The notes beneath the pieces were generated by a model, which did not search any database, was not told where the DNA came from, and was given only the letters and a program-made list of their open reading frames with translations. Made by a program: the position numbers and the translations under genes. This document shows positions 30,801 through 40,146 of a stretch of DNA of 64,000 bases, in pieces (within the stretch, counting starts at the first letter, position 1; every line of letters starts with the position of its first letter). Source of the stretch: Mytilus galloprovincialis (Eukaryota > Mollusca > Bivalvia > Mytilida > Mytilidae); NCBI RefSeq assembly GCF_965363235.1, contig NC_134843.1:89933795-89997794 (forward strand), given 5' to 3'.

Positions 30801-31349
30801 ATATCTAAATGAATCGCATAAATTATAATCAGAAACTAATGCTCTAATCTGATCAGCCCCTTTTTGCCCTGAATTTGGATTACCTCCCCTTTTATCCAAC
30901 TTGGCATTCATAATACAATTAAAATCCCCGGCGAATATTATTTTCCTATTACATACAAAATAAGGATGAATATGAATTAAAAAATCTACCCTTTCTTTTT
31001 CATCATTTGGACAATATACATTAATAAATCTAAATCCGTTTCCATTGATATCACAATCAACATACATAAATCTTCCATCAAGATCAAATTTAAAATTTTC
31101 AGGAATAATAGCTTTATTGAAAATTAATATACCAACACCTCTTGATCTATTAGTTCCATATGAAAAATATGTTTTACAGTTAAATAAAATTTCTAAATTA
31201 GCTTCCAGTTTCTTATTATAAATATGTGTTTCTTGCAAAAATAAAATGTCAATTTTGTTAGAATAAATAAAATCTTTTATCTCATATTGCTTTAACTTGT
31301 CTGTTAAAAGACCATTACAATTTAATGTTGCAACTTTATATTTATTCAT
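27891..31349 (-). CDS. LINE ORF2 protein (endonuclease, reverse transcriptase), 1152 aa
   Basis: This open frame encodes the enzyme that nicks the target and copies the element RNA into it. The N-terminal apurinic-type endonuclease has LNCNG (9-13), FLQET with Glu40, AGDFN with Asp142/Asn144, and GCSDHD with Asp229/His230, so all expected catalytic residues are present. Reverse transcriptase spans roughly 470-760: NNKSPGPDGLSKEFY, YRPISLLNVDVKIISK, VGLDQEKAYDREEYDF (first catalytic Asp), GVKQGCSLSPLLYVL and YADD near 692. A C-terminal CxxC...HxxxxC motif (CTFCKHFHVETIQHLFYDC) lies near 1010-1030. The LDQEKAYDR and YRPISLLN phrasing fits L1/Tx1 rather than CR1 or I. No internal stop. In-frame methionine at 31349 is the natural start. 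Confidence 0.88.
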   Translation of the reverse strand: MNKYKVATLNCNGLLTDKLKQYEIKDFIYSNKIDILFLQETHIYNKKLEANLEILFNCKTYFSYGTNRSRGVGILIFNKAIIPENFKFDLDGRFMYVDCDINGNGFRFINVYCPNDEKERVDFLIHIHPYFVCNRKIIFAGDFNCIMNAKLDKRGGNPNSGQKGADQIRALVSDYNLCDSFRYLFPSKISTTWLSFAQNVSCRLDRIYISSTCKQYIHNVTVNPVGCSDHDAVILTFENNTDLSTGSGYWKINNTVLQDKPFRDSFKIFWLNLIDEMDGDQDFWSICKDNIKLFVIEYCKRKNKIKRRILHEYEHKYHTLQKHEQSNPGEYIEQVKAIKDLIYEFQKDSFQGSKIRSRAKVLDNSEKPSKFFFQLEANRGRKKLITKKEENSKHFSTSGDILDQFRNFYTNLFTTEGIDNKLCDYFLDDLPKLSEIDKNIIDEPFTKDEILKALKGMENNKSPGPDGLSKEFYVTFFDIMSDFLLDMYNNIFKEGTLSDDQKLSYITLICKDLEKSHLLKMYRPISLLNVDVKIISKIITNRFMAVMHVLIHPDQTCAVRDRSILDNAHLFRNISDYVEQKNIPCAFVGLDQEKAYDREEYDFLFEALEKYNFGPNIIKWIKILYTDISSSVIVNNYISDPFPLTRGVKQGCSLSPLLYVLALEPFARKVRADEDISGVRLPGSMEQVKISLYADDSNGICTDDKSIGKLLYWCELYGRASGAKLNKSKTKGLFLGKWKSRSDHPFGISWAEKIKIIGIMFGNNVTADDIWHSIYIRFCKVLNTWLLNRNLSLLEKSMIINSVACGKLWYVGSIYLMPDHYVKLFEKKIFSFLWPYNCEPVSRHTLYLHKFFGGLNVVNIRQKMTSFQIRHIQKIIANCDAKFTFFSIYWIGLSLRHLNSQLARNSIPHTDQVPLFYLSCLKSLRSFTDKNPDISLDGLKTKDIYNLSFDLDYKVKICEKNPHINYTHVFQNLCNKFIDKCARDIMFKIVHDVIPVNFYMYKRHIYKTDKCTFCKHFHVETIQHLFYDCVHVKPLKTILNTWFVSLTQGSQFTLDHIRFRDLPALHGKSLQIALFLISDFVYVIWCYRNLVKFDHVPFSGQSLIMRFLGRIRVRILADFHRMPLLEFVETWCTCNNMFCRVVGDRVIISFMG

Positions 31350-31388
31350 TTTAATGACTTATGTTATATGAAAAAACAACTTGTAAAC

Positions 31389-32250
31389 ATAAAATTGAGA
31401 AAGGAAATGGTGAATATGTCAAAGCGACAACCACCCGACCATAGAGCAAACAACAGCCGAAGGCAACCAATGGGTCTTCAATGTAGCGAGAATTCCCGCA
31501 CCCGTAGGTGTCCTTCAGCTGGCCCCTAAAATATGCATAATAGTACAGTGATAATGGACGTCATACTAAACTCCGAATTATACACAAGAAACTAAAATTT
31601 AAAATCATACAAGACTAACAAAGGCCAGAGGCTCCTGACTTGGGACAGGCGCAAAATTGCGGCGGGGTTAAACATGTTTATGAGATCTCAACCCTCCCCC
31701 TATACCTCTAGCCAATGTAGAAAAGTAAAAGAATAACAATACGCACATTAAAATTCAGTTCAAGAGAAGTCCGAGTCCGATGTCAAAAGATGTAACAAAA
31801 GAAAATAAATAAAATGACAATAATACATAAATAACAACAGACTACTAGCAGTTAACTGACATGCCAGCTCCAGACCTCAATTAAACTGATTGAAAGATTA
31901 TGTCTTCATCATATGAATATCAGGTACAATCCCTCCCGTTAGGGGTTTAGTATCATACTATCATAAAATATATGAGAAGAACATAACCCGTGTCATGCCA
32001 ACAACTGTTTTTTATAGAAAAAATGTGTTTAGTTCAGATGCAAAGACCCTATCAGTGAATCAATGTTAAAGCCAAAATATGCAATCTTTAATGACCTGAC
32101 AACAGTATCGTAACTATATCCCCTTTTAATAAGTCTATTTAAAGGTTTTGTTAGTTTCTGAGGAGAATACTGACATTTTTGTGCTTTATAAAGAATATTT
32201 CCATAAAATTTTGGATGTGAAATACTATACATGTACAAATACAATTATTA
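31389..32250. repeat. mussel-type dispersed repeat between ORF1 and ORF2
   Basis: A stretch with phrases such as gcaaacaacagccgaaggca, cccgcacccgtaggtgtcct and gacttgggacaggcgcaaaa, which I recall as a repeat very common in Mytilus genomes (recollection only). It has a 71-codon minus-strand ORF (32029-32244) with a retroelement-like C-terminal flavour that I cannot place. It fills most of the ~1.07-kb space between the two LINE ORFs, so it is probably a later insertion that spared both. Its right limit is uncertain. Confidence 0.5.
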
Positions 32251-32416
32251 AACAACAATATGATTTATTATTATCAAAAAATATTTGTAATATGAATTCA
32301 ACAATGAAACGGAGCAAAGCTCTTGGAAATATTATGCCAGTGTTCTTATATTCAAAGTCCGTATTTCGATCCATGTTCAAACTGAATTATTTATAACACA
32401 TAGAAAAAATTAAAAT

Positions 32417-33703
32417 CTAGGTAACACTGTTACTTGTACTCTCTGTGCCACTTCTGAGTTCTTCGTGTATCTCAATGCTTGGATCGAGAACTGTTGAAGC
32501 TGGTGACAATAAGGACATCAAAGAAGGCACAGTGTTATTGTCTAAAGCTTCACGTAATCTATTTGCCTCAGCTTTAAGTTTCTTTTGTTTCAGTTTTTTC
32601 TGTTTCTTTTTAATGTCACTTGACTGTGGTGTATCTGGACTGAAAGATATACCACAATCAGATAGAAAGTTAACTTCATCATGATCATACTCATCTTCTT
32701 CATCCATTGACTCCTCCACAGCACTATCTTCAGTGGATTCCCGCCCCCTCCCGCGCTTGTCTTGCGGGGGGCCCATATTTTCTTCTTCATCCTGCCCCCT
32801 CCTGCGCTTGTCTTGCAGGGGGCCCATATTCTCTTCATCATCATGACCTCTCCCCCGCTTGTCATGCTGGGGGCCAATTACTACTTCATCCTCTTTAGAA
32901 ATCGGATCCGGATCTTGAACACTCTCACCTTGACTATGAGAGTGTTCTTGATCCTCGGTACCATTCTCTTGACTGACGTCAGGGGTAACATTAATATCTC
33001 CAACATTTCCACGCTGCCCACTTTTATCGTGTGGGGGACCTGCTGGACCACTGGTTTCTGGAACAGGGACATCACCCGCTGCTGCTGATCTAAGATTCTT
33101 CAGAGCATCAGAGTAGGAGCCTGGACGATTCAGGTTTCCACCTTGACAATCTGACCTGTAATGGCCATACCCTCCACACTTCAGACATAAAGGTGGTCTT
33201 CCAGGAATCGTAATCAAACACTGTCTATTATTAATAGTCGTACGATATGAAATATCGAACTGAGTACCCTCTCTGACGTCCATCTCAACGTGACGAACAC
33301 CAGTACCATACCCAGCTTTCAGAGTGGTATGGCTCTGTGTCTCCTCATAGCAACTCTGAATCGTACCATACCTCTCAAAAAAAAAAACTACGTCAGGAGT
33401 AGGAGTCCACAAAGGTAGCCAGTGGACACGTACATGCAAACGTCTTCTGTTGCATGGGGTAAAAACCAGGGAGTACTCCTCTCCAACTACACCCCTCTTT
33501 ACAACCAGGGAGTCGGCCTCTTCTGGAGTCTCCACAGTGGCAAACCAAACTGGTCCTGCTTCTGTCCTCCAAAGGGAACGAAGGTGGGTCTTGTTCCCAA
33601 GTAGACCAACCAGTTTCGTAATTATCATCTCTCGGGTAACCTTGCTTCTTCCAGGACCGGAAATGGTGACTTTTACTGACCTCTTTAGAATAGCAACCTC
33701 CAT
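32417..33703 (-). CDS. LINE ORF1 protein (nucleic-acid-binding, CCHC zinc knuckle), 428 aa
   Basis: Binds element RNA and packages it with the ORF2 protein. Residues 1-165 form a compact RRM-like region (VKVTISGPGR; RRRLHVRVHWLPLWTP at 86-101). A CCHC knuckle sits at C173-C176-H181-C186 (CLKCGGYGHYRSDC). Then comes a low-complexity acidic tail with DKRGRG-type repeats (about 224-231, 277-286, 294-303, 311-320), a lysine-rich coiled segment (KKKQKKLKQKKLKAEANRL, 365-383) and a serine-rich end. One knuckle plus the HWLP phrase fits Tx1-like ORF1. The start at 33703 leaves a leader of about 60 nt. No stop or frame change. Confidence 0.82.
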   Translation of the reverse strand: MEVAILKRSVKVTISGPGRSKVTREMIITKLVGLLGNKTHLRSLWRTEAGPVWFATVETPEEADSLVVKRGVVGEEYSLVFTPCNRRRLHVRVHWLPLWTPTPDVVFFFERYGTIQSCYEETQSHTTLKAGYGTGVRHVEMDVREGTQFDISYRTTINNRQCLITIPGRPPLCLKCGGYGHYRSDCQGGNLNRPGSYSDALKNLRSAAAGDVPVPETSGPAGPPHDKSGQRGNVGDINVTPDVSQENGTEDQEHSHSQGESVQDPDPISKEDEVVIGPQHDKRGRGHDDEENMGPLQDKRRRGQDEEENMGPPQDKRGRGRESTEDSAVEESMDEEDEYDHDEVNFLSDCGISFSPDTPQSSDIKKKQKKLKQKKLKAEANRLREALDNNTVPSLMSLLSPASTVLDPSIEIHEELRSGTESTSNSVT

Positions 33704-33762
33704 CTTCTACCAAGTCCAAATCCCCGAAGGGATATTCTTCTAAGCTTCTATACGTCTTCTAG

Positions 33763-33795
33763 GATATATTCGTGGTTTGAAGAGAAACCAGAGTA
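33763..33795 (-). pseudogene. U5: U5 snRNA 5' half, split by the LINE
   Basis: The first ~33 nt of U5 (TACTCTGG through ATATATC in sense) directly precede the LINE 5' end. The partner half is at 27213-27284. Confidence 0.88.
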
Positions 33796-34480
33796 ACTCG
33801 ACTTGCACAAACATTGAATATACAGAATAATGTAAATGTTTTCTGAGAGAAGGTGTTTGCGAAAATGAACTTTTTGCAAACATCCTTAAATTCTACACAA
33901 TAAGTATCTACACATGGCACATTTATGCCGTAGAACCATGTTGGCAATTTATGAATTTGATAGATTTTTCATATTTTTGTTGTGTAACAACGTGATCATA
34001 TTACAACCGAATGGAGCCACGGCAATGCACATACACACAGTATAAGAACGAATATACAACGTATGCGTAATGAAATCATGTATTTCACTTTGTCAAAACA
34101 CGCTAAGCTATAGAAAACAACTTATTGGATGGAAAAACATGCTCTTAAACTAATCGCTACTTTGCCGTGAATAAACTCAAACTGAAACGCTACAGAGAAG
34201 AGTAGCGTCATGGCGCATGGCGCACGCAAAAAAATCTCCGTAAATCACTCTCTTTATATTGGGCATGACAAACTTCTGCAACTGCTTCTTTCTAATTTCT
34301 TTGCTTCCCCTCTAAGCACGAACTAGAAATAAGTCTATAATAGTCAGTGTTTTCGATTTTTTTTTTTACATGTGGTCTTTTTTCTAGGTAATGCTACATT
34401 TGATGGAGAGAGATAAAAAAAAAATTAATAGCGAGGAAAAGGGGGGACCAAGCTGCATATTTCATGTTGTTTATGTTTAT

Positions 34481-34579
34481 GTAGAGAAATTGTCTATAGA
34501 CTCATTAATTGTTCCTCTCCACGGATATCTTTAGTAAAAGGCGAAAGATATATTCGTGGTTTGAAGAGAAACCAGAGTA
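34481..34579 (-). pseudogene. U5: U5 snRNA copy lacking its 3' hairpin
   Basis: The terminal stem-loop (CCCAC/GTGGG) is replaced by tttat; the rest is consensus. Without the hairpin the RNA would probably not mature or be stable. Confidence 0.8.
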
Positions 34580-35260
34580 ACTCGACTTGCACAAACATTG
34601 AATATACAGAATAATGTAAATGTTTTCTGAGAGAAGGTGTTTGCGAAAATGAACTTTTTGCAAACATCCTTAAATTCTACACAATAAGTATCTACACATG
34701 GCACATTTATGCCGTAGAACCATGTTGGCAATTTATGAATTTGATAGATTTTTCATATTTTTGTTGTGTAACAACGTGATCATATTACAACCGAATGGAG
34801 CCACGGCAATGCACATACACACAGTATAAGAACGAATATACAACGTATGCGTAATGAAATCATGTATTTCACTTTGTCAAAACACGCTAAGCTATAGAAA
34901 ACAACTTATTGGATGGAAAAACATGCTCTTAAACTAATCGCTACTTTGCCGTGAATAAACTCAAACTGAAACGCTACAGAGAAGAGTAGCGTCATGGCGC
35001 ATGGCGCACGCAAAAAAATCTCCGTAAATCACTCTCTTTATATTGGGCATGACAAACTTCTGCAACTGCTTCTTTCTAATTTCTTTGCTTCCCCTCTAAG
35101 CACGAACTAGAAATAAGTCTATAATAGTCAGTGTTTTCGATTTTTTTTTTTACATGTGGTCTTTTTTCTAGGTAATGCTACATTTGATGGAGAGAGATAA
35201 AAAAAAAATTAATAGCGAGGAAAAGGGGGGACCAAGCTGCATATTTCATGTTGTTTATGT

Positions 35261-35377
35261 TACCCACGTAAAGTGGGTGTAGAGAAATTGTCTATAGACT
35301 CATTAATTGTTCCTCTCCACGGATATCTTTAGTAAAAGGCGAAAGATATATTCGTGGTTTGAAGAGAAACCAGAGTA
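35261..35377 (-). ncRNA. U5: U5 snRNA gene
   Basis: Complete copy lying between the two hairpin-less copies. Confidence 0.85.
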
Positions 35378-36068
35378 ACTCGACTTGCACAAACATTGAA
35401 TATACAGAATAATGTAAATGTTTTCTGAGAGAAGGTGTTTGCGAAAATGAACTTTTTGCAAACATCCTTAAATTCTACACAATAAGTATCTACACATGGC
35501 ACATTTATGCCGTAGAACCATGTTGGCAATTTATGAATTTGATAGATTTTTCATATTTTTGTTGTGTAACAACGTGATCATATTACAACCGAATGGAGCC
35601 ACGGCAATGCACATACACACAGTATAAGAACGAATATACAACGTATGCGTAATGAAATCATGTATTTCACTTTGTCAAAACACGCTAAGCTATAGAAAAC
35701 AACTTATTGGATGGAAAAACATGCTCTTAAACTAATCGCTACTTTGCCGTGAATAAACTCAAACTGAAACGCTACAGAGAAGAGTAGCGTCATGGCGCAT
35801 GGCGCATGGCGCACGCAAAGAAATCTCCGTAAATCACTCTCTTTATATTGGGCATGACAAACTTCTGCAACTGCTTCTTTCTAATTTCTTTGCTTCCCCT
35901 CTAAGCACGAACTAGAAATAAGTCTATAATAGTCAGTGTTTTCGATTTTTTTTTACATGTGGTCTTTTTTCTAGGTAATGCTACATTTGATGGAGAGAGA
36001 TAAAAAAAAAAATTAATGGCGAGGAAAAGGGGGGACCAAGCTGCATATTTCATGTTGTTTATGTTTAT

Positions 36069-36167
36069 GTAGAGAAATTGTCTATAGACTCATTAATTGT
36101 TCCTCTCCACGGATATCTTTAGTAAAAGGCGAAAGATATATTCGTGGTTTGAAGAGAAACCAGAGTA
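36069..36167 (-). pseudogene. U5: U5 snRNA copy lacking its 3' hairpin
   Basis: Same hairpin deletion as at 34481, two units away, so the two share descent or gene conversion. Confidence 0.8.
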
Positions 36168-36846
36168 ACTCGACTTGCACAAACATTGAATATACAGAAT
36201 AATGTAAATGTTTTCTGAGAGAAGGTGTTTGCGAAAATGAACTTTTTGCAAACATCCTTAAATTCTACACAATAAGTATCTACACATGGCACATTTATGC
36301 CGTAGAACCATGTTGGCAATTTATGAATTTGATAGATTTTTTATATTTTTGTTGTGTAACAACGTGATCATATTACAACCGAATGGAGCCACGGCAATGC
36401 ACATACACACAGTATAAGAACGAATATACAACGTATGCGTAATGAAATCATGTATTTCACTTTGTCAAAACACGCTAAGCTATAGAAAACAACTTATTGG
36501 ATGGAAAAACATGCTCTTAAACTAATCGCTACTTTGCCGTGAATAAACTCAAACTGAAACGCTACAGAGAAGAGTAGCGTCATGGCGCATGGCGCACGCA
36601 AAGAAATCTCCGTAAATCACTCTCTTTATATTGGGCATGACAAACTTCTGCAACTGCTTCTTTCTAATTTCTTTGCTTCCCCTCTAAGCACGAACTAGAA
36701 ATAAGTCTATAATAGTCAGTGTTTTCGATTTTTTTTTACATGTGGTCTTTTTTCTAGGTAATGCTACATTTGATGGAGAGAGATAAAAAAAAAATTAATA
36801 GCGAGGAAAAGGGGGGACCAAGCTGCATATTTCATGTTGTTTATGT

Positions 36847-36963
36847 TACCCACGTAAAGTGGGTGTAGAGAAATTGTCTATAGACTCATTAATTGTTCCT
36901 CTCCACGGATATCTTTAGTAAAAGGCGAAAGATATATTCGTGGTTTGAAGAGAAACCAGAGTA
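36847..36963 (-). ncRNA. U5: U5 snRNA gene
   Basis: Consensus-like complete copy. Confidence 0.85.
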
Positions 36964-37641
36964 ACTCGACTTGCACAAACATTGAATATACAGAATAATG
37001 TAAATGTTTTCTGAGAGAAGGTGTTTGCGAAAATGAACTTTTTGCAAACATCCTTAAATTCTACACAATAAGTATCTACACATGGCACATTTATGCCGTA
37101 GAACCATGTTGGCAATTTATGAATTTGATAGATTTTTCATATTTTTGTTGTGTAACAACGTGATCATATTACAACCGAATGGAGCCACGGCAATGCACAT
37201 ACACACAGTATAAGAACGAATATACAACGTATGCGTAATGAAATCATGTATTTCACTTTGTCAAAACACGCTAAGCTATAGAAAACAACTTATTGGATGG
37301 AAAAACATGCTCTTAAACTAATCGCTACTTTGCCGTGAATAAACTCAAACTGAAACGCTACAGAGAAGAGTAGCGTCATGGCGCATGGCGCACGCAAAGA
37401 AATCTCCGTAAATCACTCTCTTTATATTGGGCATGACAAACTTCTGCAACTGCTTCTTTCTAATTTCTTTGCTTCCCCTCTAAGCACGAACTAGAAATAA
37501 GTCTATAATAGTCAGTGTTTTCGATTTTTTTTACATGTGGTCTTTTTTCTAGGTAATGCTACATTTGATGGAGAGAGATAAAAAAAAAATTAATAGCGAG
37601 GAAAAGGGGGGACCAAGCTGCATATTTCATGTTGTTTATGT

Positions 37642-37758
37642 TACCCACGTAAAGTGGGTGTAGAGAAATTGTCTATAGACTCATTAATTGTTCCTCTCCA
37701 CGGATATCTTTAGTAAAAGGCGAAAGATATATTCGTGGTTTGAAGAGAAACCAGAGTA
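37642..37758 (-). ncRNA. U5: U5 snRNA gene
   Basis: Consensus-like complete copy. Confidence 0.85.
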
Positions 37759-38437
37759 ACTCGACTTGCACAAACATTGAATATACAGAATAATGTAAAT
37801 GTTTTCTGAGAGAAGGTGTTTGCGAAAATGAACTTTTTGCAAACATCCTTAAATTCTACACAATAAGTATCTACACATGGCACATTTATGCCGTAGAACC
37901 ATGTTGGCAATTTATGAATTTGATAGATTTTTCATATTTTTGTTGTGTAACAACGTGATCATATTACAACCGAATGGAGCCACGGCAATGCACATACACA
38001 CAGTATAAGAACGAATATACAACGTATGCGTAATGAAATCATGTATTTCACTTTGTCAAAACACGCTAAGCTATAGAAAACAACTTATTGGATGGAAAAA
38101 CATGCTCTTAAACTAATCGCTACTTTGCCGTGAATAAACTCAAACTGAAACGCTACAGAGAAGAGTAGCGTCATGGCGCATGGCGCACGCAAAGAAATCT
38201 CCGTAAATCACTCTCTTTATATTGGGCATGACAAACTTCTGCAACTGCTTCTTTCTAATTTCTTTGCTTCCCCTCTAAGCACGAACTAGAAATAAGTCTA
38301 TAATAGTCAGTGTTTTCGATTTTTTTTTACATGTGGTCTTTTTTCTAGGTAATGCTACATTTGATGGAGAGAGATAAAAAAAAAATTAATAGCGAGGAAA
38401 AGGGGGGACCAAGCTGCATATTTCATGTTGTTTATGT

Positions 38438-38554
38438 TACCCACGTAAAGTGGGTGTAGAGAAATTGTCTATAGACTCATTAATTGTTCCTCTCCACGGA
38501 TATCTTTAGTAAAAGGCGAAAGATATATTCGTGGTTTGAAGAGAAACCAGAGTA
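38438..38554 (-). ncRNA. U5: U5 snRNA gene (type copy described here)
   Basis: U5 is the RNA of the U5 snRNP that holds the exon ends during both splicing steps. Read on the minus strand, it starts TACTCTGGTTTCTCTTCA, as U5 does. Stem I follows, with ATATCTTT pairing to AAAGATAT around the invariant loop CGCCTTTTACT, then CCGTGGAGAGGAACAA, TGAGTCT, an Sm-like region CAATTTCTCTA and a terminal hairpin CCCAC-tttac-GTGGG. Relative to the human stem (AAATCTTT/AAAGATTT, from memory) one A-U pair is flipped to U-A on both sides, a compensated change. The Sm site is less canonical than AATTTTTTG. About 117 nt, the normal U5 length. End points are estimated from homology, +/-3 nt. Confidence 0.9.
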
Positions 38555-38593
38555 ACTCGACTTGCACAAACATTGAATATACAGAATAATGTA

Positions 38594-38628
38594 AATGTTT
38601 TCTGAGAGAAGGTGTTTGCGAAAATGAA
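38594..38628 (-). promoter_or_regulatory. candidate proximal sequence element upstream of U5
   Basis: A 35-bp block containing ttctgagagaaggtgtttgc lies 40-74 bp upstream of the U5 5' end. It is identical in the edge unit (12668-12702) despite ~10 percent spacer divergence. snRNA genes carry a PSE at about this distance. It recurs at the same offset in every full unit; no binding data. Confidence 0.45.
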
Positions 38629-38913
38629 CTTTTTGCAAACATCCTTAAATTCTACACAATAAGTATCTACACATGGCACATTTATGCCGTAGAACCATGT
38701 TGGCAATTTATGAATTTGATAGATTTTTCATATTTTTGTTGTGTAACAACGTGATCATATTACAACCGAATGGAGCCACGGCAATGCACATACACACAGT
38801 ATAAGAACGAATATACAACGTATGCGTAATGAAATCATGTATTTCACTTTGTCAAAACACGCTAAGCTATAGAAAACAACTTATTGGATGGAAAAACATG
38901 CTCTTAAACTAAT

Positions 38914-38990
38914 CGCTACTTTGCCGTGAATAAACTCAAACTGAAACGCTACAGAGAAGAGTAGCGTCATGGCGCATGGCGCACGCAAAG
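38914..38990 (+). pseudogene. U6 snRNA-like relic (representative of every central unit)
   Basis: On the plus strand, aaacgctacagagaagagtagc resembles the U6 core gaacgatacagagaagatta in segments, with ACAGAGA intact; upstream cgctactttgccg and downstream atggcgcatggcgcacgcaa also align loosely. The same relic recurs in each unit, about 408-484 bp to the right of the U5 loop-I position. The U6 internal stem-loop is not preserved and there is no terminator T-run, so it is not a working U6. It suggests that the ancestral unit paired U5 and U6 in opposite directions. Confidence 0.55.
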
Positions 38991-39233
38991 AAATCTCCGT
39001 AAATCACTCTCTTTATATTGGGCATGACAAACTTCTGCAACTGCTTCTTTCTAATTTCTTTGCTTCCCCTCTAAGCACGAACTAGAAATAAGTCTATAAT
39101 AGTCAGTGTTTTCGATTTTTTTTTACATGTGGTCTTTTTTCTAGGTAATGCTACATTTGATGGAGAGAGATAAAAAAAAAATTAATAGCGAGGAAAAGGG
39201 GGGACCAAGCTGCATATTTCATGTTGTTTATGT

Positions 39234-39350
39234 TACCCACGTAAAGTGGGTGTAGAGAAATTGTCTATAGACTCATTAATTGTTCCTCTCCACGGATATC
39301 TTTAGTAAAAGGCGAAAGATATATTCGTGGTTTGAAGAGAAATCAGAGTA
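39234..39350 (-). ncRNA. U5: U5 snRNA gene
   Basis: Complete copy with one substitution in the 5' stem arm (gagaaatcagag for gagaaaccagag on the plus strand). Confidence 0.85.
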
Positions 39351-40029
39351 ACTCGACTTGCACAAACATTGAATATACAGAATAATGTAAATGTTTTCTG
39401 AGAGAAGGTGTTTGCGAAAATGAACTTTTTGCAAACATCCTTAAATTCTACACAATAAGTATCTACACATGGCACATTTATGCCGTAGAACCATGTTGGC
39501 AATTTATGAATTTGATAGATTTTTCATATTTTTGTTGTGTAACAACGTGATCATATTACAACCGAATGGAGCCACGGCAATGCACATACACACAGTATAA
39601 GAACGAATATACAACGTATGCGTAATGAAATCATGTATTTCACTTTGTCAAAACACGCTAAGCTATAGAAAACAACTTATTGGATGGAAAAACATGCTCT
39701 TAAACTAATCGCTACTTTGCCGTGAATAAACTCAAACTGAAACGCTACAGAGAAGAGTAGCGTCATGGCGCATGGCGCACGCAAAGAAATCTCCGTAAAT
39801 CACTCTCTTTATATTGGGCATGACAAACTTCTGCAACTGCTTCTTTCTAATTTCTTTGCTTCCCCTCTAAGCACGAACTAGAAATAAGTCTATAATAGTC
39901 AGTGTTTTCGATTTTTTTTTACATGTGGTCTTTTTTCTAGGTAATGCTACATTTGATGGAGAGAGATAAAAAAAAAATTAATAGCGAGGAAAAGGGGGGA
40001 CCAAGCTGCATATTTCATGTTGTTTATGT

Positions 40030-40146
40030 TACCCACGTAAAGTGGGTGTAGAGAAATTGTCTATAGACTCATTAATTGTTCCTCTCCACGGATATCTTTA
40101 GTAAAAGGCGAAAGATATATTCGTGGTTTGAAGAGAAACCAGAGTA
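40030..40146 (-). ncRNA. U5: U5 snRNA gene
   Basis: Consensus-like complete copy. Confidence 0.85.

Larger units (their letters stand above)
27285..33762 (-). mobile_element. L1/Tx1-type LINE inserted in loop I of a U5 snRNA gene
   Basis: A minus-strand non-LTR retrotransposon in the same direction as U5: 5' end at 33762, ORF1 (33703-32417), inter-ORF region with a foreign repeat, ORF2 (31349-27891), 3' UTR and a 9-nt A tail at 27285-27293. Both ORFs are open from start to stop. The 5' leader is only about 60 nt. Instead of a target duplication there is an 11-bp deletion of U5. The reverse transcriptase resembles the L1/Tx1 group, whose Tx1 branch includes lineages specific for RNA genes. 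The last bases before the A tail (CCTTTTATTAAAAATA in sense) resemble U5 loop I (CCTTTTACTAAAGATA). Confidence 0.85.

Noticed and set aside
38549-38562. aactcgactt next to U5, similar to a short piece of U1 snRNA
   Set aside because: Only about eight bases match and no other U1 part is nearby.
38506-38706. 66-codon minus-strand ORF (starting MPTWFYGINV) present in nearly every array unit
   Set aside because: Its end lies inside U5 and its repetition follows from unit identity. The edge unit breaks it, and it has no known motif.
38914-38990. U6-like region considered as a working U6 gene
   Set aside because: U6 is almost invariant in animals; here the internal stem-loop is lost, no terminator follows, and it diverges like spacer.
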